64,000 nucleotides of DNA from Datisca glomerata (Eukaryota > Streptophyta > Magnoliopsida > Cucurbitales > Datiscaceae). Both the position numbers and the translations under genes were made by a program. Positions 50,638 to 62,145 of the stretch are shown piece after piece (the stretch's first letter is position 1; each line of letters opens with the position of its first letter). The notes beneath the pieces were generated by a model. That model was not told where the DNA came from. It worked only from the letters and a program-made list of their open reading frames with translations, and searched no databases. The stretch is taken from assembly GCA_003255025.1 (NCBI GenBank), contig QANY01011423.1:64551-128550 (forward strand), in the 5' to 3' direction.

Positions 50638-50700
50638 TTTTATATATGTATATGTGAGATAGGGAGAGAGAGAGAGGAGGGAAAGGAGGGAAAGGTGGGG
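50638..50700 (-). promoter_or_regulatory. Likely core promoter of the X8 gene
   Basis: On the minus strand a TATA-like TACATATATAAAATTC lies about 130 bp upstream of the start codon. A (CT)n pyrimidine patch (50657-50700) lies just upstream of it, an arrangement common in plant promoters. It is called from position and sequence only. Confidence 0.45.
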
Positions 50701-52113
50701 GAAGAGGTTTGAAAAAGGATGGTAAAGAGAAATATAGTATGGAATTTAGGTTGGTATGAGGACTATTAAGTGGTGATTGTAATGATTATGATGATTATGC
50801 TTTGCCCTTTCTTTATTTCCTATTCTCCTTTTACTGTTCTATAGACTAAAAATTCAAGTGCTAATCTCTTTTTTAATCTGTTTTTCTTCAACACTTTGAA
50901 GTTTCAAACGAATTCAGCTAATTAATGTTCTTAGTTTTACAACTTGTCCTTAACAAATTAGCCAACTTTAACCCTTTTTCAATAACCACAATTAGTGTTT
51001 ATGTTAAAGAATAATCTCAATTAGTGAGACCATGTTCATCGTCCACTAATGTAATCATTCTCTATGAACCTAAAAGCTATTGCTTCTGCCTAAGAGCCCA
51101 AAACTAATACAAACATCAGCCATGTTTATGTGTGTAGATTTGGATTTAAAATTGGATAATTTGGAGAAATTACCTTTACCTCAAAAATATACCATTATTT
51201 TAAAATTAAGCATTCTACATCATTGATCCACCATTTTTCACTCACCCAACACCAAGTTACTTTATTAATCATGTCACTTTATTAATTATATCTATCTCAT
51301 ATTTAAAGACATATCAAGTAATTGTTTAAATAGTTTTGTTATGACAGAAAAATATTTTAAGTAATTGTTTACATATTTTCAGTAATCAAACATAAATTAG
51401 AGAAAATAACTTGAATTGTTCAATTTCAATTAACTATTCATATTTTCTAATAGTCAATCTTATAAAAAATGATAACTTGAAGAGTTTTTATAGTTACTTG
51501 AATACCTCAAATAACGAATTTTAAATTTCTTATTTTAAAAATTGGGGATAGATTTCTGAAAAATTTATCCAAGGAAATATCTTACTGAATCACACTTAAA
51601 AATTTAACTAGATTATATGAATATAAATTGGTGAAAATAATGTTCGTGGAAGGTTTAAATTCAATATTGAACATGCACTTTTGACCAATTGGGTTTGAAA
51701 TAAGCCTATGAGTAATAAATATGATACCTATACTTCTTTTCTTTCCTTCTTTTTTAATTTAATTTTTCCGGGCCTCCGTTAGATTGTTTAATCTAAAGTG
51801 TTATTTTATAAAGAATCTATCTGATGAGAGATAATATGAAAACAAATCTCGTTATAATTATCTAGCTATGAAAAGTTATTGCATTTGTCGCCTATATATA
51901 ATGTGGTCGTGAGACTCACCTTCTTTAATATTATCTCGTTATTTAAGATTTGAACAGTTAAATTTGCGAAAATCAAAAGGTATACAAGTTTTTTATTTAT
52001 TTTTAAAAAAAACACTTAAGTATTTATTTCCTTATAGAAAAATAAAAAAAACACTTAAGTATTTATTTCCTTATAGAACGGACATCACTGACGACTCACA
52101 ATTTTTTTAGACA
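50701..52113. other. Upstream region of the X8 gene, no gene seen
   Basis: AT-rich intergenic sequence. Near its right end a 38-39-bp block (cacttaagtatttatttcc...ttatagaa) is tandemly duplicated at about 52012 and 52050, just before the Helitron. Confidence 0.5.
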
Positions 52114-52960
52114 CTAGTCAATACACACGTGACCGCACGTGTATTTAAATATATTATATTTATAGTTATGATTATTACTCATAATCTTGTTTGTTTGTGT
52201 GAATAAAAATAATATGCATTTATCCATATATTATTTTTCTAATTTATGTGAGTAAATTCAAGACAATGTTATATTGTTATTATAATTATTTATTGATATA
52301 TTATTATTCAACGAAATTGTAGAAAATATCATGTATTTTCCAAAAAAAAATATATAATAGAAATGTACTCTAAAAATTAAAATAAATAGGGACATTATTA
52401 AAGGTAAACAATCTATTTTATATATTATTTTAAAGTTGTTCTTAAATGTTTTGTTAGAATTTTTTTATTAATAAAATTTGTGTGATTATATAAATACTAA
52501 ATGTACTAACATATAAAATACAACATAATTAAAACCTTAAAAAGTGTGTTGTAATTGAATTATATTTTAAAATATACTATTCAAAGTTTTACAGCAATAA
52601 TTCACTATCTTTGTACATTTACAAATTATTAGAAAACTGCAGTTTTTTTTATAATTTTTTAAATAACATGTTATAATACACTCAATATTATCAAATTTAG
52701 ATTAACTTAAAAATTATTTATTAATTATTTGTTATTCTTTTTTTGTCAAAGAATTATTTGTTATTCTTTCAAAATCATTAATTAGGTGAATGAATTTAAA
52801 AAGTTAATGTCTACTTTTAATTTATTATAGTTCTAAACATAACCAATTATTTAATGACACATATAAATTATAAAATTATTTTAAGTAATGTATTATAATA
52901 AATAGATATAATTATCTAAAAATAATTGTAATATCATCTCTACTTTTAATATATTAGAGA
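52114..52960 (-). mobile_element. Non-autonomous Helitron, copy 2, with both termini
   Basis: On the minus strand it starts TCTCTAATATATTAAAAGTA at 52960, preceded by A. It ends GCGGTCACGTGTGTATTGACTAG at 52114, followed by T. This fits Helitron rules: 5' TC, 3' CTRR, insertion between A and T, no target duplication, and a short stem (CACGTG..CACGTG) about ten bases before the 3' end. It has no coding capacity. Copy 1 at 30204-31046 is related along most of the length. The 5' terminus is 154 bp upstream of the PPR start codon. Confidence 0.75.
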
Positions 52961-53114
52961 TATATGTGTTAGGCTAAAATCATTCTAACTGGTATTATTT
53001 TGATGTCAATCAAATCCATTTTCCATCTTGGTACAGGAATGAACAAGAGAAAATAAGTTTAAAGCCCTGGGTTATATGCAGAGCACATCAATCAGATGAG
53101 AAGAAACAGTAGAA

Positions 53115-54752
53115 ATGTCGCAGTGTTTTTGCAAACTCTTCCCACCATCAACTTCCATACCCAAGTTCATCTCAGACCAACCTTACCTTTCATTGCTTGA
53201 CAAAAAAAACTGCAGCTCCATGAATGACCTTCAAAAGATTCATGCCCATCTCATCAAAACTGGTCTATCCAACAACACCATTGCGGCTAGTCGTATCTTG
53301 GCCTTCTCTGCCTCTCCCATGGGTAACATCAATTATGCTTACTTGGTTTTTCTGCAAATTCAAAACCCAAATCTCTTTACTTGGAACACTATCATTAGAG
53401 GCTTCTCTCAAAGTTCAAATCCCCAATTTGCAATCTCTCTTTTTATTGAGATGTTGGTCTCTTCACCTATTCAACCACAGAGATTGACTTACCCTTCGGT
53501 TTTTAAAGCTTATTCTCAACTTGGTCTTGCCCATGATGGAGCTCAGCTTCATGGGAGGATTATAAAGTTGCGTCTTCAATTTGATCCATTTATTAGAAAC
53601 ACTATTTTATACATGTATGCAAATTGTGGGTTTCTGTATGAAGCTATACAAATATTCAATGAAGAAGTGGAATCTGATGTTGTTGGATGGAATTCAATGA
53701 TAATTGGCCTAGCCAAGTGTGGTGAAATTGGTGAAGCTAGGAAACTGTTCGACGAAATGCCTGACAGAAACTCAGTCACATGGAATTCAATGATTAGTGG
53801 GTATGTGAGGAACGGTAAGTTGAAGGAAGCAATGGAGTTATTTGGGAAAATGCAAGAGGAAAGGATTGAGCCTAGTGAATATACAATGGTAAGCTTATTG
53901 AATTCCTCAGCTCACCTAGGAGCACTTAGACAAGGTGAATGGATTCATAACTATATAAAAAAGAATAGTCTTGAATTGAATGTCATTGTAGTTACAGCCA
54001 TAATAGACATGTATTGCAAATGTGGAAGCATTGAGAAAGCCTTTCAAGTGTTTGAGAATTCTCCCAAGAAAGGATTATCAAGTTGGAACTCCATGATCTT
54101 AGGACTAGCCACAAATGGCTGCGAAAGTCAAACAATCCAGTTATTCAAACTGCTGGAGTCTTCAAATCTTACACCTGATTCTGTTAGCTTTATTGCTGTC
54201 CTTACAGCTTGTAATCACTCAAGAATGGTTGATAAAGCAAGATATTATTTCTCATTAATGACAAACACTTACAAGATTAAACCATCAATAAAGCATTACA
54301 ATTGCATGGTTGATCTGCTCGGCCGAGCTGGATTTCTCGAAGAAGCAGAAGAGCTTATTAGAAGTATGCCAATGAACCCAGATGCCATTATTTGGGGGTC
54401 TTTGCTGTCTGCTTGTAGAATGCATGGGAATATTCAGATGGCAGAGCGAGCGGCCGAGAATTTGATCAAAACTGATCCAAATGAGAGTTCTGGTTATGTT
54501 CTTATGTCTAATGTTTATGCTGCTTCCAGAAAATTCGAGGAAGCAATGGAGCAAAGGGTTTCCATGAAATTGAAGAAGATAGAAAAAGAACCAGGTTGTA
54601 GTTTGATTGAAGTGGATGGAGAAGTTCACGAGTTCATTGCTGGTGGGAGGCTGCATGCTAGGAGCCAAGAGATCTGCCTTCTGTTGGATGAATTGGGGCT
54701 AATTTTGCAAGACATGGAATACTTGAGCTGCCATAATCAAATTCATTGTTGA
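53115..54752 (+). CDS. Pentatricopeptide repeat protein, PLS class with E/E+ motifs (At2g42920-like)
   Basis: A single uninterrupted 545-codon frame, the usual intronless form of plant PPR genes. PPR motifs of the PLS type run from about residue 38 to 410 (for example FTWNTIIRGFSQSSNPQFAI, VGWNSMIIGLAKCGEIGEAR, VTWNSMISGYVRNGKLKEAM, TAIIDMYCKCGSIEKA, NCMVDLLGRAGFLEEAEELI). E and E+ motifs follow to about 520 (WGSLLSACRMHGNIQMAERA, EPGCSLIEVDGEVHEF). There is no DYW deaminase domain. Wording and order closely follow Arabidopsis At2g42920, predicted plastid-targeted. E-class PPR proteins bind organelle RNA site-specifically, usually for C-to-U editing, with a DYW protein acting in trans; the RNA target is not known from this sequence. 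The first ATG is taken because the N-terminus before the repeats suits an organelle presequence. A Helitron ends 154 bp upstream and may have replaced promoter sequence. Confidence 0.93.
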   Translation: MSQCFCKLFPPSTSIPKFISDQPYLSLLDKKNCSSMNDLQKIHAHLIKTGLSNNTIAASRILAFSASPMGNINYAYLVFLQIQNPNLFTWNTIIRGFSQSSNPQFAISLFIEMLVSSPIQPQRLTYPSVFKAYSQLGLAHDGAQLHGRIIKLRLQFDPFIRNTILYMYANCGFLYEAIQIFNEEVESDVVGWNSMIIGLAKCGEIGEARKLFDEMPDRNSVTWNSMISGYVRNGKLKEAMELFGKMQEERIEPSEYTMVSLLNSSAHLGALRQGEWIHNYIKKNSLELNVIVVTAIIDMYCKCGSIEKAFQVFENSPKKGLSSWNSMILGLATNGCESQTIQLFKLLESSNLTPDSVSFIAVLTACNHSRMVDKARYYFSLMTNTYKIKPSIKHYNCMVDLLGRAGFLEEAEELIRSMPMNPDAIIWGSLLSACRMHGNIQMAERAAENLIKTDPNESSGYVLMSNVYAASRKFEEAMEQRVSMKLKKIEKEPGCSLIEVDGEVHEFIAGGRLHARSQEICLLLDELGLILQDMEYLSCHNQIHC

Positions 54753-55295
54753 TAATTTACTTAATCTCAATCACAAAGGAAGTTATTAAACTAAAGCTGA
54801 TATATATAATCTTTTATTACTCTAAAGAGAAGTGAAGTTAATTATATTTTGGCACTATAGCTCCATAAATCAAGTTCCTTCAGCAAAGTGGAAGTAACTA
54901 ATTAAGTTTACAATCAAGCCTAGAAAACAATTATTGATCCAATTTGAGTGACTACATAATAGACTTCAACAGAAAACTGAAAAGTAACGGCAGCAAGTGA
55001 TTGAGTTCAGTAATGTTTCGTATAAAACTATTAATCCTAGAGATCTAGGAGATGAAAAAATTGTATGTAAAGAATGCCGACATAATCAAATAGAGCATGT
55101 AAAGTTTATTGTAATCCAGAGTAATCCTACAAGGGGCCTGTGGAGGGGGCATATATTGACATTTCTCTTCAATGTATATACAATTGGACAGCAAAAACCA
55201 TCTTAACATTTTAAATGAACAGTGAACCGATGCTCTTCCAAATTTTCTAAGAACCCCTCATAAAGAAAGGAATGATTGAGCTACAAAAGCACGTG
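54753..55295. other. Intergenic space between convergent genes
   Basis: This 0.54-kb segment separates the PPR stop codon from the stop codon of the minus-strand GIP1-like gene, so it holds both 3' UTRs. The small open frame at 54997-55206 has no recognisable product. Confidence 0.6.
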
Positions 55296-58200
55296 TTAGC
55301 GACGCGGCCAAATCTGGTCAGATGGGTGTACCGACGGGTTTTGAAAACCACCTTGAAATAAGTCACTAGATCTTAACGACCGATGATCTTGGGTGCTCCT
55401 GATTTGGGACGGATAGACGTTAGGATTCCCCACCGTTCCATAGTACTGTGAAGACAGCTGACACTGTTGGTTACCAGGATGCAGTTGATTTTGTTCTGGT
55501 AAGCCAAAATGTGAGCTTCCTTGAACAGGAGATAGTGTTCTTTGTGCTAGACCATACTCCATTGACGAACTTCTATCATTCTGATGAAAAACAAACAAAC
55601 AAGTGAATAACTCAAAATCACACACATAACGCTCTACGAAGTGCAATGTACTAAGGCAAGACGATATCAGGTAAAAGGATATGGACATTGTGACAGTTCC
55701 GTACTTTAGTGGTGTGAAATAAATAATTCTAGACAAATGAATGCCACACTAATCATGAACATGCAACCGAAACTATTTCTCCACAGAAGATAATAAACAT
55801 ATGCCATGAAAACCATTGAATAAAACTACTTTCATGCCATTTCTCTCACAGAGAATGAGAGATGAACCCCTGAGATTAACTTCATCAGATAAAAGACACA
55901 CCTGTCCATGGGAGAACCAATTTCCATGCAAGTACTGTGAACCTACAACATCATAGTCATTGGTCTTTACAGTTGGGACAGAGGCCGGATAATGAGCATA
56001 GATGGCTGACAGAGGCAATCTCCCCGCAGTACCTGCAATTCTGTCCTCAAGAAGATTTTTGTTTGTACCTATTAGTCTGTTAGTTTGATGAAAAACACCA
56101 GTATGGTCATATGGCTGTTGTGTAGAAGTCGTAATACTTGAGGAGCTCTGTAGTGGGGAAGAATAGCCAATCATATTGGCTGTTTGTTCCGAAGGACGGC
56201 TAGGTTGGAGGTACGGATGTGCAGAGATCTGACGAGTCCAATAAGATGATTGCTGAGAAGCATTTGGTCTAGCGACCTGCAGAATGAAAGAACATTAATA
56301 TGAACTGTGAGTTGTTCCAAATGTAACTAAAATCGCATAAAGAAGATACCATATACTCCTGTCCGGTTGATTTAGGGAAATCCTGCTTCAAGAGCGCCTG
56401 TGATGAAAAAGTCACTCCGTGATAATCTAACGAAGACGCAAGCAGCTTATTGTTATGGTTTCCTTGATTCCTGTAAAGGGAAAATGGAAATATTACCAGA
56501 CGATACAAGAGAATTTCACAACATAAACAATATATGCAACTCATGCCTTCTTTGCAAATGTCCAGTGGCTAAACCGCTTATTGCCCCTCTAACATGATCT
56601 GTACTTTCATGATTCCTACACAATAAGATAATAAAGCCTCTTAGACAGCATTTTATAAAGGAAAAAAGAAAGAAATTCAAGTAAAGCGAGTCATGCCCGT
56701 AGTTCAAGTGCTCAGCTGATGAACTATCCACAGCCACAGAGGCCTTCAGCAAGTCATTTTTCTGAGGCTTAGACACCGGTGGCCCAGTTAATGCAGAATT
56801 ACTACCAGAATATGTTCCAAAGCTCATCTCAGCACGTTCATCAACCGACTTTTCAATATAATCAGGAAAAGGTCCAGGCTTATCTATTGATGGAGGCATT
56901 GTAGGAGGGTTCTCTACACTTAGATCTTGCAAGTTTGCAGCTGCTGATGATCCAGCTGAAACAAAGTCACAAGTAAGAAACAGGCATAGGACAAACTGAA
57001 GCGGTGAAAAAGCAACAATTTTTACGAAGAACAAATTTCAGTTGTAGACAGATTTATTGATCTTTGGCCAGTATGATAAAACTCTATTCCTCTATGTAAA
57101 TGTATTTTGGACAATATTAGTAACCAGATCCCAATGCACATAAAATAAATTGATCACCAATCATCATAATATGATAACCCTCTAGATAATTATGGTAAAC
57201 AAAACAATTTATCAAATCTGAAATGAAAAAGCACCTTCCTGATGCTTAAACATGTGCTTGTTAAAACCAGAACACGGGCCCTTGAAAAGTTCTTCATCAT
57301 CAGAATATTCTGTGGCATTTTTTATATTCATATTTCCATTTGATGCGGAAGAAGCTGGAACTAGATCAGAATCGGGAATTCTACAAGAAGCTGGCTGCTC
57401 AATCTTGGGATGTCCATCAAGAAAGGCATGTGATCCAGCATTATTTTGACTTTGTAACGTCAAGTCTGCATTCAAATCTGGTCGTGCAGGCCCAGAAAAC
57501 TGAGGTGAAAAATTCCTATCCATCCTCACAATATCAGCCATTGTAAGACGCCCTATATCGGTGGGTAAGGAATCACGTTGAAACCTTGGAGATAGTAGCA
57601 CAGATGTCGAGATGACTTCACTTGTTCTTGGTAACTGTCCTCTGTCACCAATATCCTCTCTGCAACAGATAATAAAGAATAACTCATGAACTAAATATCT
57701 GATTAGACAACAAAGACACCAGGCTGTGGCATTAAGGACTTGGAGAGAGTATGCTCTTTCCAGAGAGATAATAGGTCATTAGATAAAACTGAAGAAAGGG
57801 TTTCCAAAGGTAGCATAGACTTTTGAACCTTGTGCAACCAAAATTATAATCTAACCTACAAAGTGTAAGCTTCTGGATCTCAGGTCCGCTTGTTACTGGA
57901 ACTGCAGAAGAATGAAATGCTGGGGCAGTTGACTGAATCTCCTCCTTAATTGCAGCTTTGCTTTGCTCTAACAAAATACAAGTTGATAAAACTCAGAGAT
58001 TATAATGCCATAATTCTTATTTCTCTTAACTTACAAAATCAAAACCGACATTCCAAAGCATAGAAGAGTATTAAAATCATTGGTCAATGGAATGTACCAC
58101 TAAAGCAAATTCCGGCTGATAAGCTCTGTTCATCATATTGCATGCTGCTCCTACCGAGGCCATACTTGGAAGAAAACTGCACCTGCGACCTCGATTTTTT

Positions 58201-59912
58201 AGTCTCCTTCACCTGAATAGAGTCGTATGAATGAATGTTTTCTACTACAATGACCAATGATAAAAGGGTCATTTTATGTCAAGGGAGTTCAAGAAAAGCT
58301 CCATACTGGAAGCACTAAAAGTGTGTCCTCTTTCTAGTTTCCTTTTGTACATTTTCTACTACAATGACCAATGATAAAAGGGTCATTTTATGTCAAATGT
58401 TATGTTTCTCTCAGATATCTTTATTTTTTTTTTCAAAGATTCTCTAAAGTCTAAAGTTACCACCTCAATCAAGAATTTTAAACTATTTCATTAGCTAAAA
58501 TGGCATAGAAAGAGTATCTAACACTCCTATAAAAAGAAAATGAGTGTCTAACACTAACAATACAAGGAAGATAAAACAGGATGCGTAGACCATTTAAGTC
58601 ACAACACATCGAGGATCTTTTAGTCGAACAAAAAAAGATATTAGAAAAACAGAATTATCACGTATTCGTCTACCCACTTATTGCTAGAAAAGAAAATTTA
58701 GTGGGGTTTTGAAAACAGATTCAAATGTTTAGAAAGACATATCATCTAATATACTCTGTCCAACCACATTCAACCATATGCATAAGGTGGATCAACCTAC
58801 CAAAACATGGAAGAAATCAACAGCCTATGCAAGAAAGGGGGAGATATTGAGCATGTTTTTTTTAAGAAAAGAGTACCTCTTTCCTTCTCTCACGTTTGCT
58901 CTTTACTTCATGAAAGGTATCTACACATTTGAAAATTGCTAATTTCATCATAACTTTTAACATTGGTATAGATAGGGTTAGTGCATAAAATTCACTCGAA
59001 CGACATTCAAAGCAACTCAGCAGAGGAAGCATCAAATGAATATTTAAGAGACCATGAAAAAGACCACGTAATTAAAGTATCTAAGACTTGTAACAATCGG
59101 AAATACATCAACAGGATACAAGGTCACCATTGACAAATATCCACATGAGAGAATTGCCACACTTTTTCTTACTCTCCCTATCTTGACTTTCTTTCTTCTT
59201 CTTTTTTCTTTTTTGGTTCAAATATACAGTAAATGAAAAGACACAACATAATTTCTCATCGCATTGTACAATGGTAAAGAAAAAGTAAACAAATAACAGA
59301 GATAGCAATCCAAACGCTCAAACTTGAGTTTATACACTTCCCGGTTCTTGGCAACCAAGCCAGAAAGTACTACAAAAACAAAGGGCACAAGTAAAGTTTG
59401 AAAACCAACCGACTACAAGTTTCCCGTTACGTTCAAAACTCTCCCTTAGCAACCAAACATAATTTAACCTAATAATGGAAATAGTTGACTGAAAAGCTTA
59501 GTCCCTATCGCCCCTGGACCATCCAAACAGAGAAACTAATTCACTCATCCGATTATAATAAGCTAGTTATCACATTTAAGCTTTCTCTATGTCCTCTCTA
59601 TTAAGACCAAGAAAAGAAAGACATTTTTCATCCCGAATGTCGCCGGTCGAAAGAAATGATGGATTGTTTACTGGAACTATAAATTTATCAAAAACGAAAA
59701 GAAAATTAAAGACCTAGAGAAATGAGTCGCTGAACAGCCTCGTCAGCGTCCATGAGGGATTCTCTAAGCATGGAGAGAATCTCTTGCTCGGAGCAGTCCA
59801 CAATCTCTTTAATACCCATCACCATCTCTTTCGTCCGCGGCGACAACGATGGCCCTACTTCCCCTTCACCAGCTCTATCACTAACACCATTCTTCTTCTT
59901 CGCCCTGCCCAT
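55296..59912 (-). CDS. GBF-interacting protein 1-like (GIP1_N/DUF1296) protein
   Basis: Ten exons join in phase to 668 codons (667 residues): 59912-59714, 58920-58877, 58212-58098, 57967-57856, 57659-57235, 56955-56697, 56615-56547, 56470-56350, 56276-55902 and 55580-55296. Residues about 26-81 form the GIP1 N-terminal domain (GIKEIVDCSEQEILSMLRES, DADEAVQRLISL, DTFHEVKSKRERRKE). A second family motif, GRLTMADIVRM, lies at about 193-203. The rest is Ser/Gln/Pro-rich and probably disordered, ending FQNPSVHPSDQIWPRR. GIP1 in Arabidopsis binds G-box factors and aids their DNA binding, so a nuclear cofactor role is inferred. The start is the ATG at 59912 (MGRAKKKNG); the open frame continues upstream without another ATG. 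Introns 6 and 7 appear to begin GC instead of GT (CTACGG|GCATGA and AGAAG|GCATGA). Alternatively intron 6 is retained, because the frame stays open through it. Small frames at 56400-57546 on plus are shadows. Confidence 0.85.
58239..58398. repeat. Direct repeat in intron 2 of the GIP1-like gene
   Basis: A block of about 43 bp (ttttctactacaatgacc...ggtcattttatgtcaa) occurs at about 58239-58281 and again at about 58351-58397, almost unchanged. Confidence 0.8.
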
Positions 59913-60124
59913 TTCGCTTCTATAATGTGAAAGAAAATTTTCCCGCACTTTCTATCTCCAAAGTCCCAAGACAATCTCTACTTCCGGCTAATAACTTCAG
60001 AAATTTTGGTGGGGATTAAAAAAAAGAACTCTTTTATAAACCGCCACGTAAAAAAATCAATTTTAAGATACTGTCTATTTTTGTTAAGGGAATTTAGTAT
60101 TTCTTTTACGGGATAAAATATTAA
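59913..60124. other. Upstream region of the GIP1-like gene
   Basis: This 0.2-kb space holds the 5' UTR and core promoter side of the minus-strand GIP1-like gene before the palindrome-rich element begins at 60125. No clear TATA box is seen on the minus strand. Confidence 0.4.
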
Positions 60125-60316
60125 GGCTATTTGAAAAATTATACCTTTTTAAATTTGGATTAGAAAATTTAGAATATTATATCAATGGTCCACTAACTTT
60201 ATATCACCACTTATAATATTTTTATTTTCTCATCATTCATCTTCCCTTCTCAATGCAAATATTAAATCAACTTCACCATTTTAGCTCTCTTATTTCATCT
60301 TCAACAAAGATCATCC

Positions 60317-60450
60317 TCATCTACATCCTCCTCCTTCTTCTCCTTCTTCTCCTTCTTCTTCTTCTCCTCCTTCTTCTCCTTCTCCTCCTTCTCCTTCTCC
60401 TTCTCCTTCTTCTTCTTCTCCTTCTTCTTTTTCTTCTTCTTCTTCAACCA
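60317..60450. repeat. CTT/CTC pyrimidine microsatellite
   Basis: About 130 bp of almost pure C/T built from CTT and CTC triplets. It keeps a poly-leucine frame open at 60253-60462; that frame is an artefact of the repeat. The purine/pyrimidine strand bias could allow triplex DNA. Confidence 0.9.
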
Positions 60451-60499
60451 GAGTTACTCTAGCACACATTCTTCTCTTATTTTTTTATGCACAAGTTTT

Positions 60500-62145
60500 C
60501 ATAACAAAGTACTTGAATCTCTTCAAGTAGTGATTTTGATTCTAGAAGTCAAAAAAAATTATTTGAAGGGTCCGAGTAGTTGTATCTGACTACTTGAACC
60601 ATTCAAGTAGAGATTTTGATTTTGAAAGTCAAAAATCAATATTACTTGAAGGGTTCAAGTAGTAGTATCTGACTATTTGAACCCTTCAAGTTGTGATTTT
60701 GATTCTGAAAGTAAAAAAAATTACTTGAAGGGTGTAAATAGTTGTATCTGACTACTTGAACTCCTGAAGTATTGTTTTTTATTCTGAAAGTCAAAACAAG
60801 TAACTATTTAAAGAGTTCAAGCAGAAATCAAAAAAGTAATTACTTGAAAGGTTCAAGTAGTCCGATACATCTACTTGAACCCTTCAAGTAATTACTTTTT
60901 TTGACTTCCTGAATCAAAATCATTACTTGAAGAGTTCAAGTAGTCAAATAAACTATTTGAACCCTTTAAGTAATTTTTTTTATTTCTAGAATCAAAACTA
61001 TTACTTGAACGGTTCAAGTAGTTAGATACAACTACTTACAACTGCTTGAACCTTTGAAATAATTTTTTTTACTTCCACAATCAAACTCACTATTTGAAGG
61101 GTTCAAATAATCAGATACAACTATTTGAATCATTTAAATAATTTTTTCTTACTTCCATAATCAAAATTAATTACTTGAAGGGTTCAAGTAGTCAGATACA
61201 ACTATTTGAACCCTTCAAGTACTCTTTTTACTTTTAAACTCAAAATCATTACTTGAAGGTTCAAGTAGTCATATACAATTACTTTAACCCTTCAAGTAAT
61301 ATTTTTTTTTACTTTCAGAATCAAAATCACTACTTAAAAGATTTAAGTAGTCAGATACAACTACTTGAACTGTTCAAGTAATTACTTTTTTTACTTCAAG
61401 AATTAAAATCACTACTTGAAGGGTTCAAGTAGTCAAATCTAGCTACTTAAACCCTTCAAGTAATTTTTTTACTTGTAGAATCAAAATTACTACTTGAAAA
61501 GTTCAAATAGTCAAATACAACTATTTGAACCCTTCAAGTAATTTTTTTTTACTTCTAGAATCAAAACCACTGCTTGAACTCATACAACTACTTGAATCCT
61601 TTAAGTAATATTTTTTTACTTCTAAAATTAAAACCAATGCTTGAAGGGTTCAAGTAGTCAGATGCAACTACTTGAAAGGTTCAAGTAGTCAGATACAACT
61701 ACTTGAACCCTTCAAGTAATATTTTTTTACTTCCAAAATCAAAATCACTACTTGAATGGTTCAATTAGTCAAATACAACTACTTGAACCATTTAAGTAAT
61801 ATTTTTTTACTTTCAGAATCAAAATCGCTACTTGAAGAATTCAAGTAGTCAGATACAACTACTTGAACCCTTCAAATAGTGAACAAGTGAGCACTTGAAA
61901 TGTTCAAGGAGTAAAAAAAATTACTTGAACCCTTCAAGTACTCAATTCTTTTCTCCTTTTTTAGATGTAAAAAATGATTCAAGTAGTTATAAAAAGTTAC
62001 TCGAACCTTTCAAGTAATCATAAAAAATTACTTGAACCCTTCAAGTAGTCACTTAGTGTTTGAGTTGTTGTCTAACAAAATAAAAAACAACTACTTGAAG
62101 GGTTTAAGTATTTATAAATAACTACTTGAACTCTTCAAATAGTCA
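60500..62145. repeat. Array of hierarchical palindromes, about 80-bp units
   Basis: The consensus unit is ACTTGAAGGGTTCAAGTAGT, then cagataca, then ACTACTTGAACCCTTCAAGT, then about 30 bp of spacer (attttttttacttctagaat, caaaatcac). The first and third parts are reverse complements, giving a 20-bp stem with an 8-base loop. Each part is itself a palindrome (ACTTGAA-ggg-TTCAAGT). From about 60500 to 60800 roughly four units have the spacer as gattttgattctgaaagtca. From about 60835 onward roughly thirteen units have the reverse complement, so the array is inverted about a centre near 60.83 kb. After about 61880 the units are shortened and irregular. No coding capacity. Confidence 0.9.

Noticed and set aside
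53224..53779. Open frames within the PPR gene in other frames
   Set aside because: They are shadows of the 545-codon PPR frame, which has clear repeat motifs throughout.
60253..60462. A poly-leucine open frame
   Set aside because: It is translation of the CTT/CTC microsatellite.
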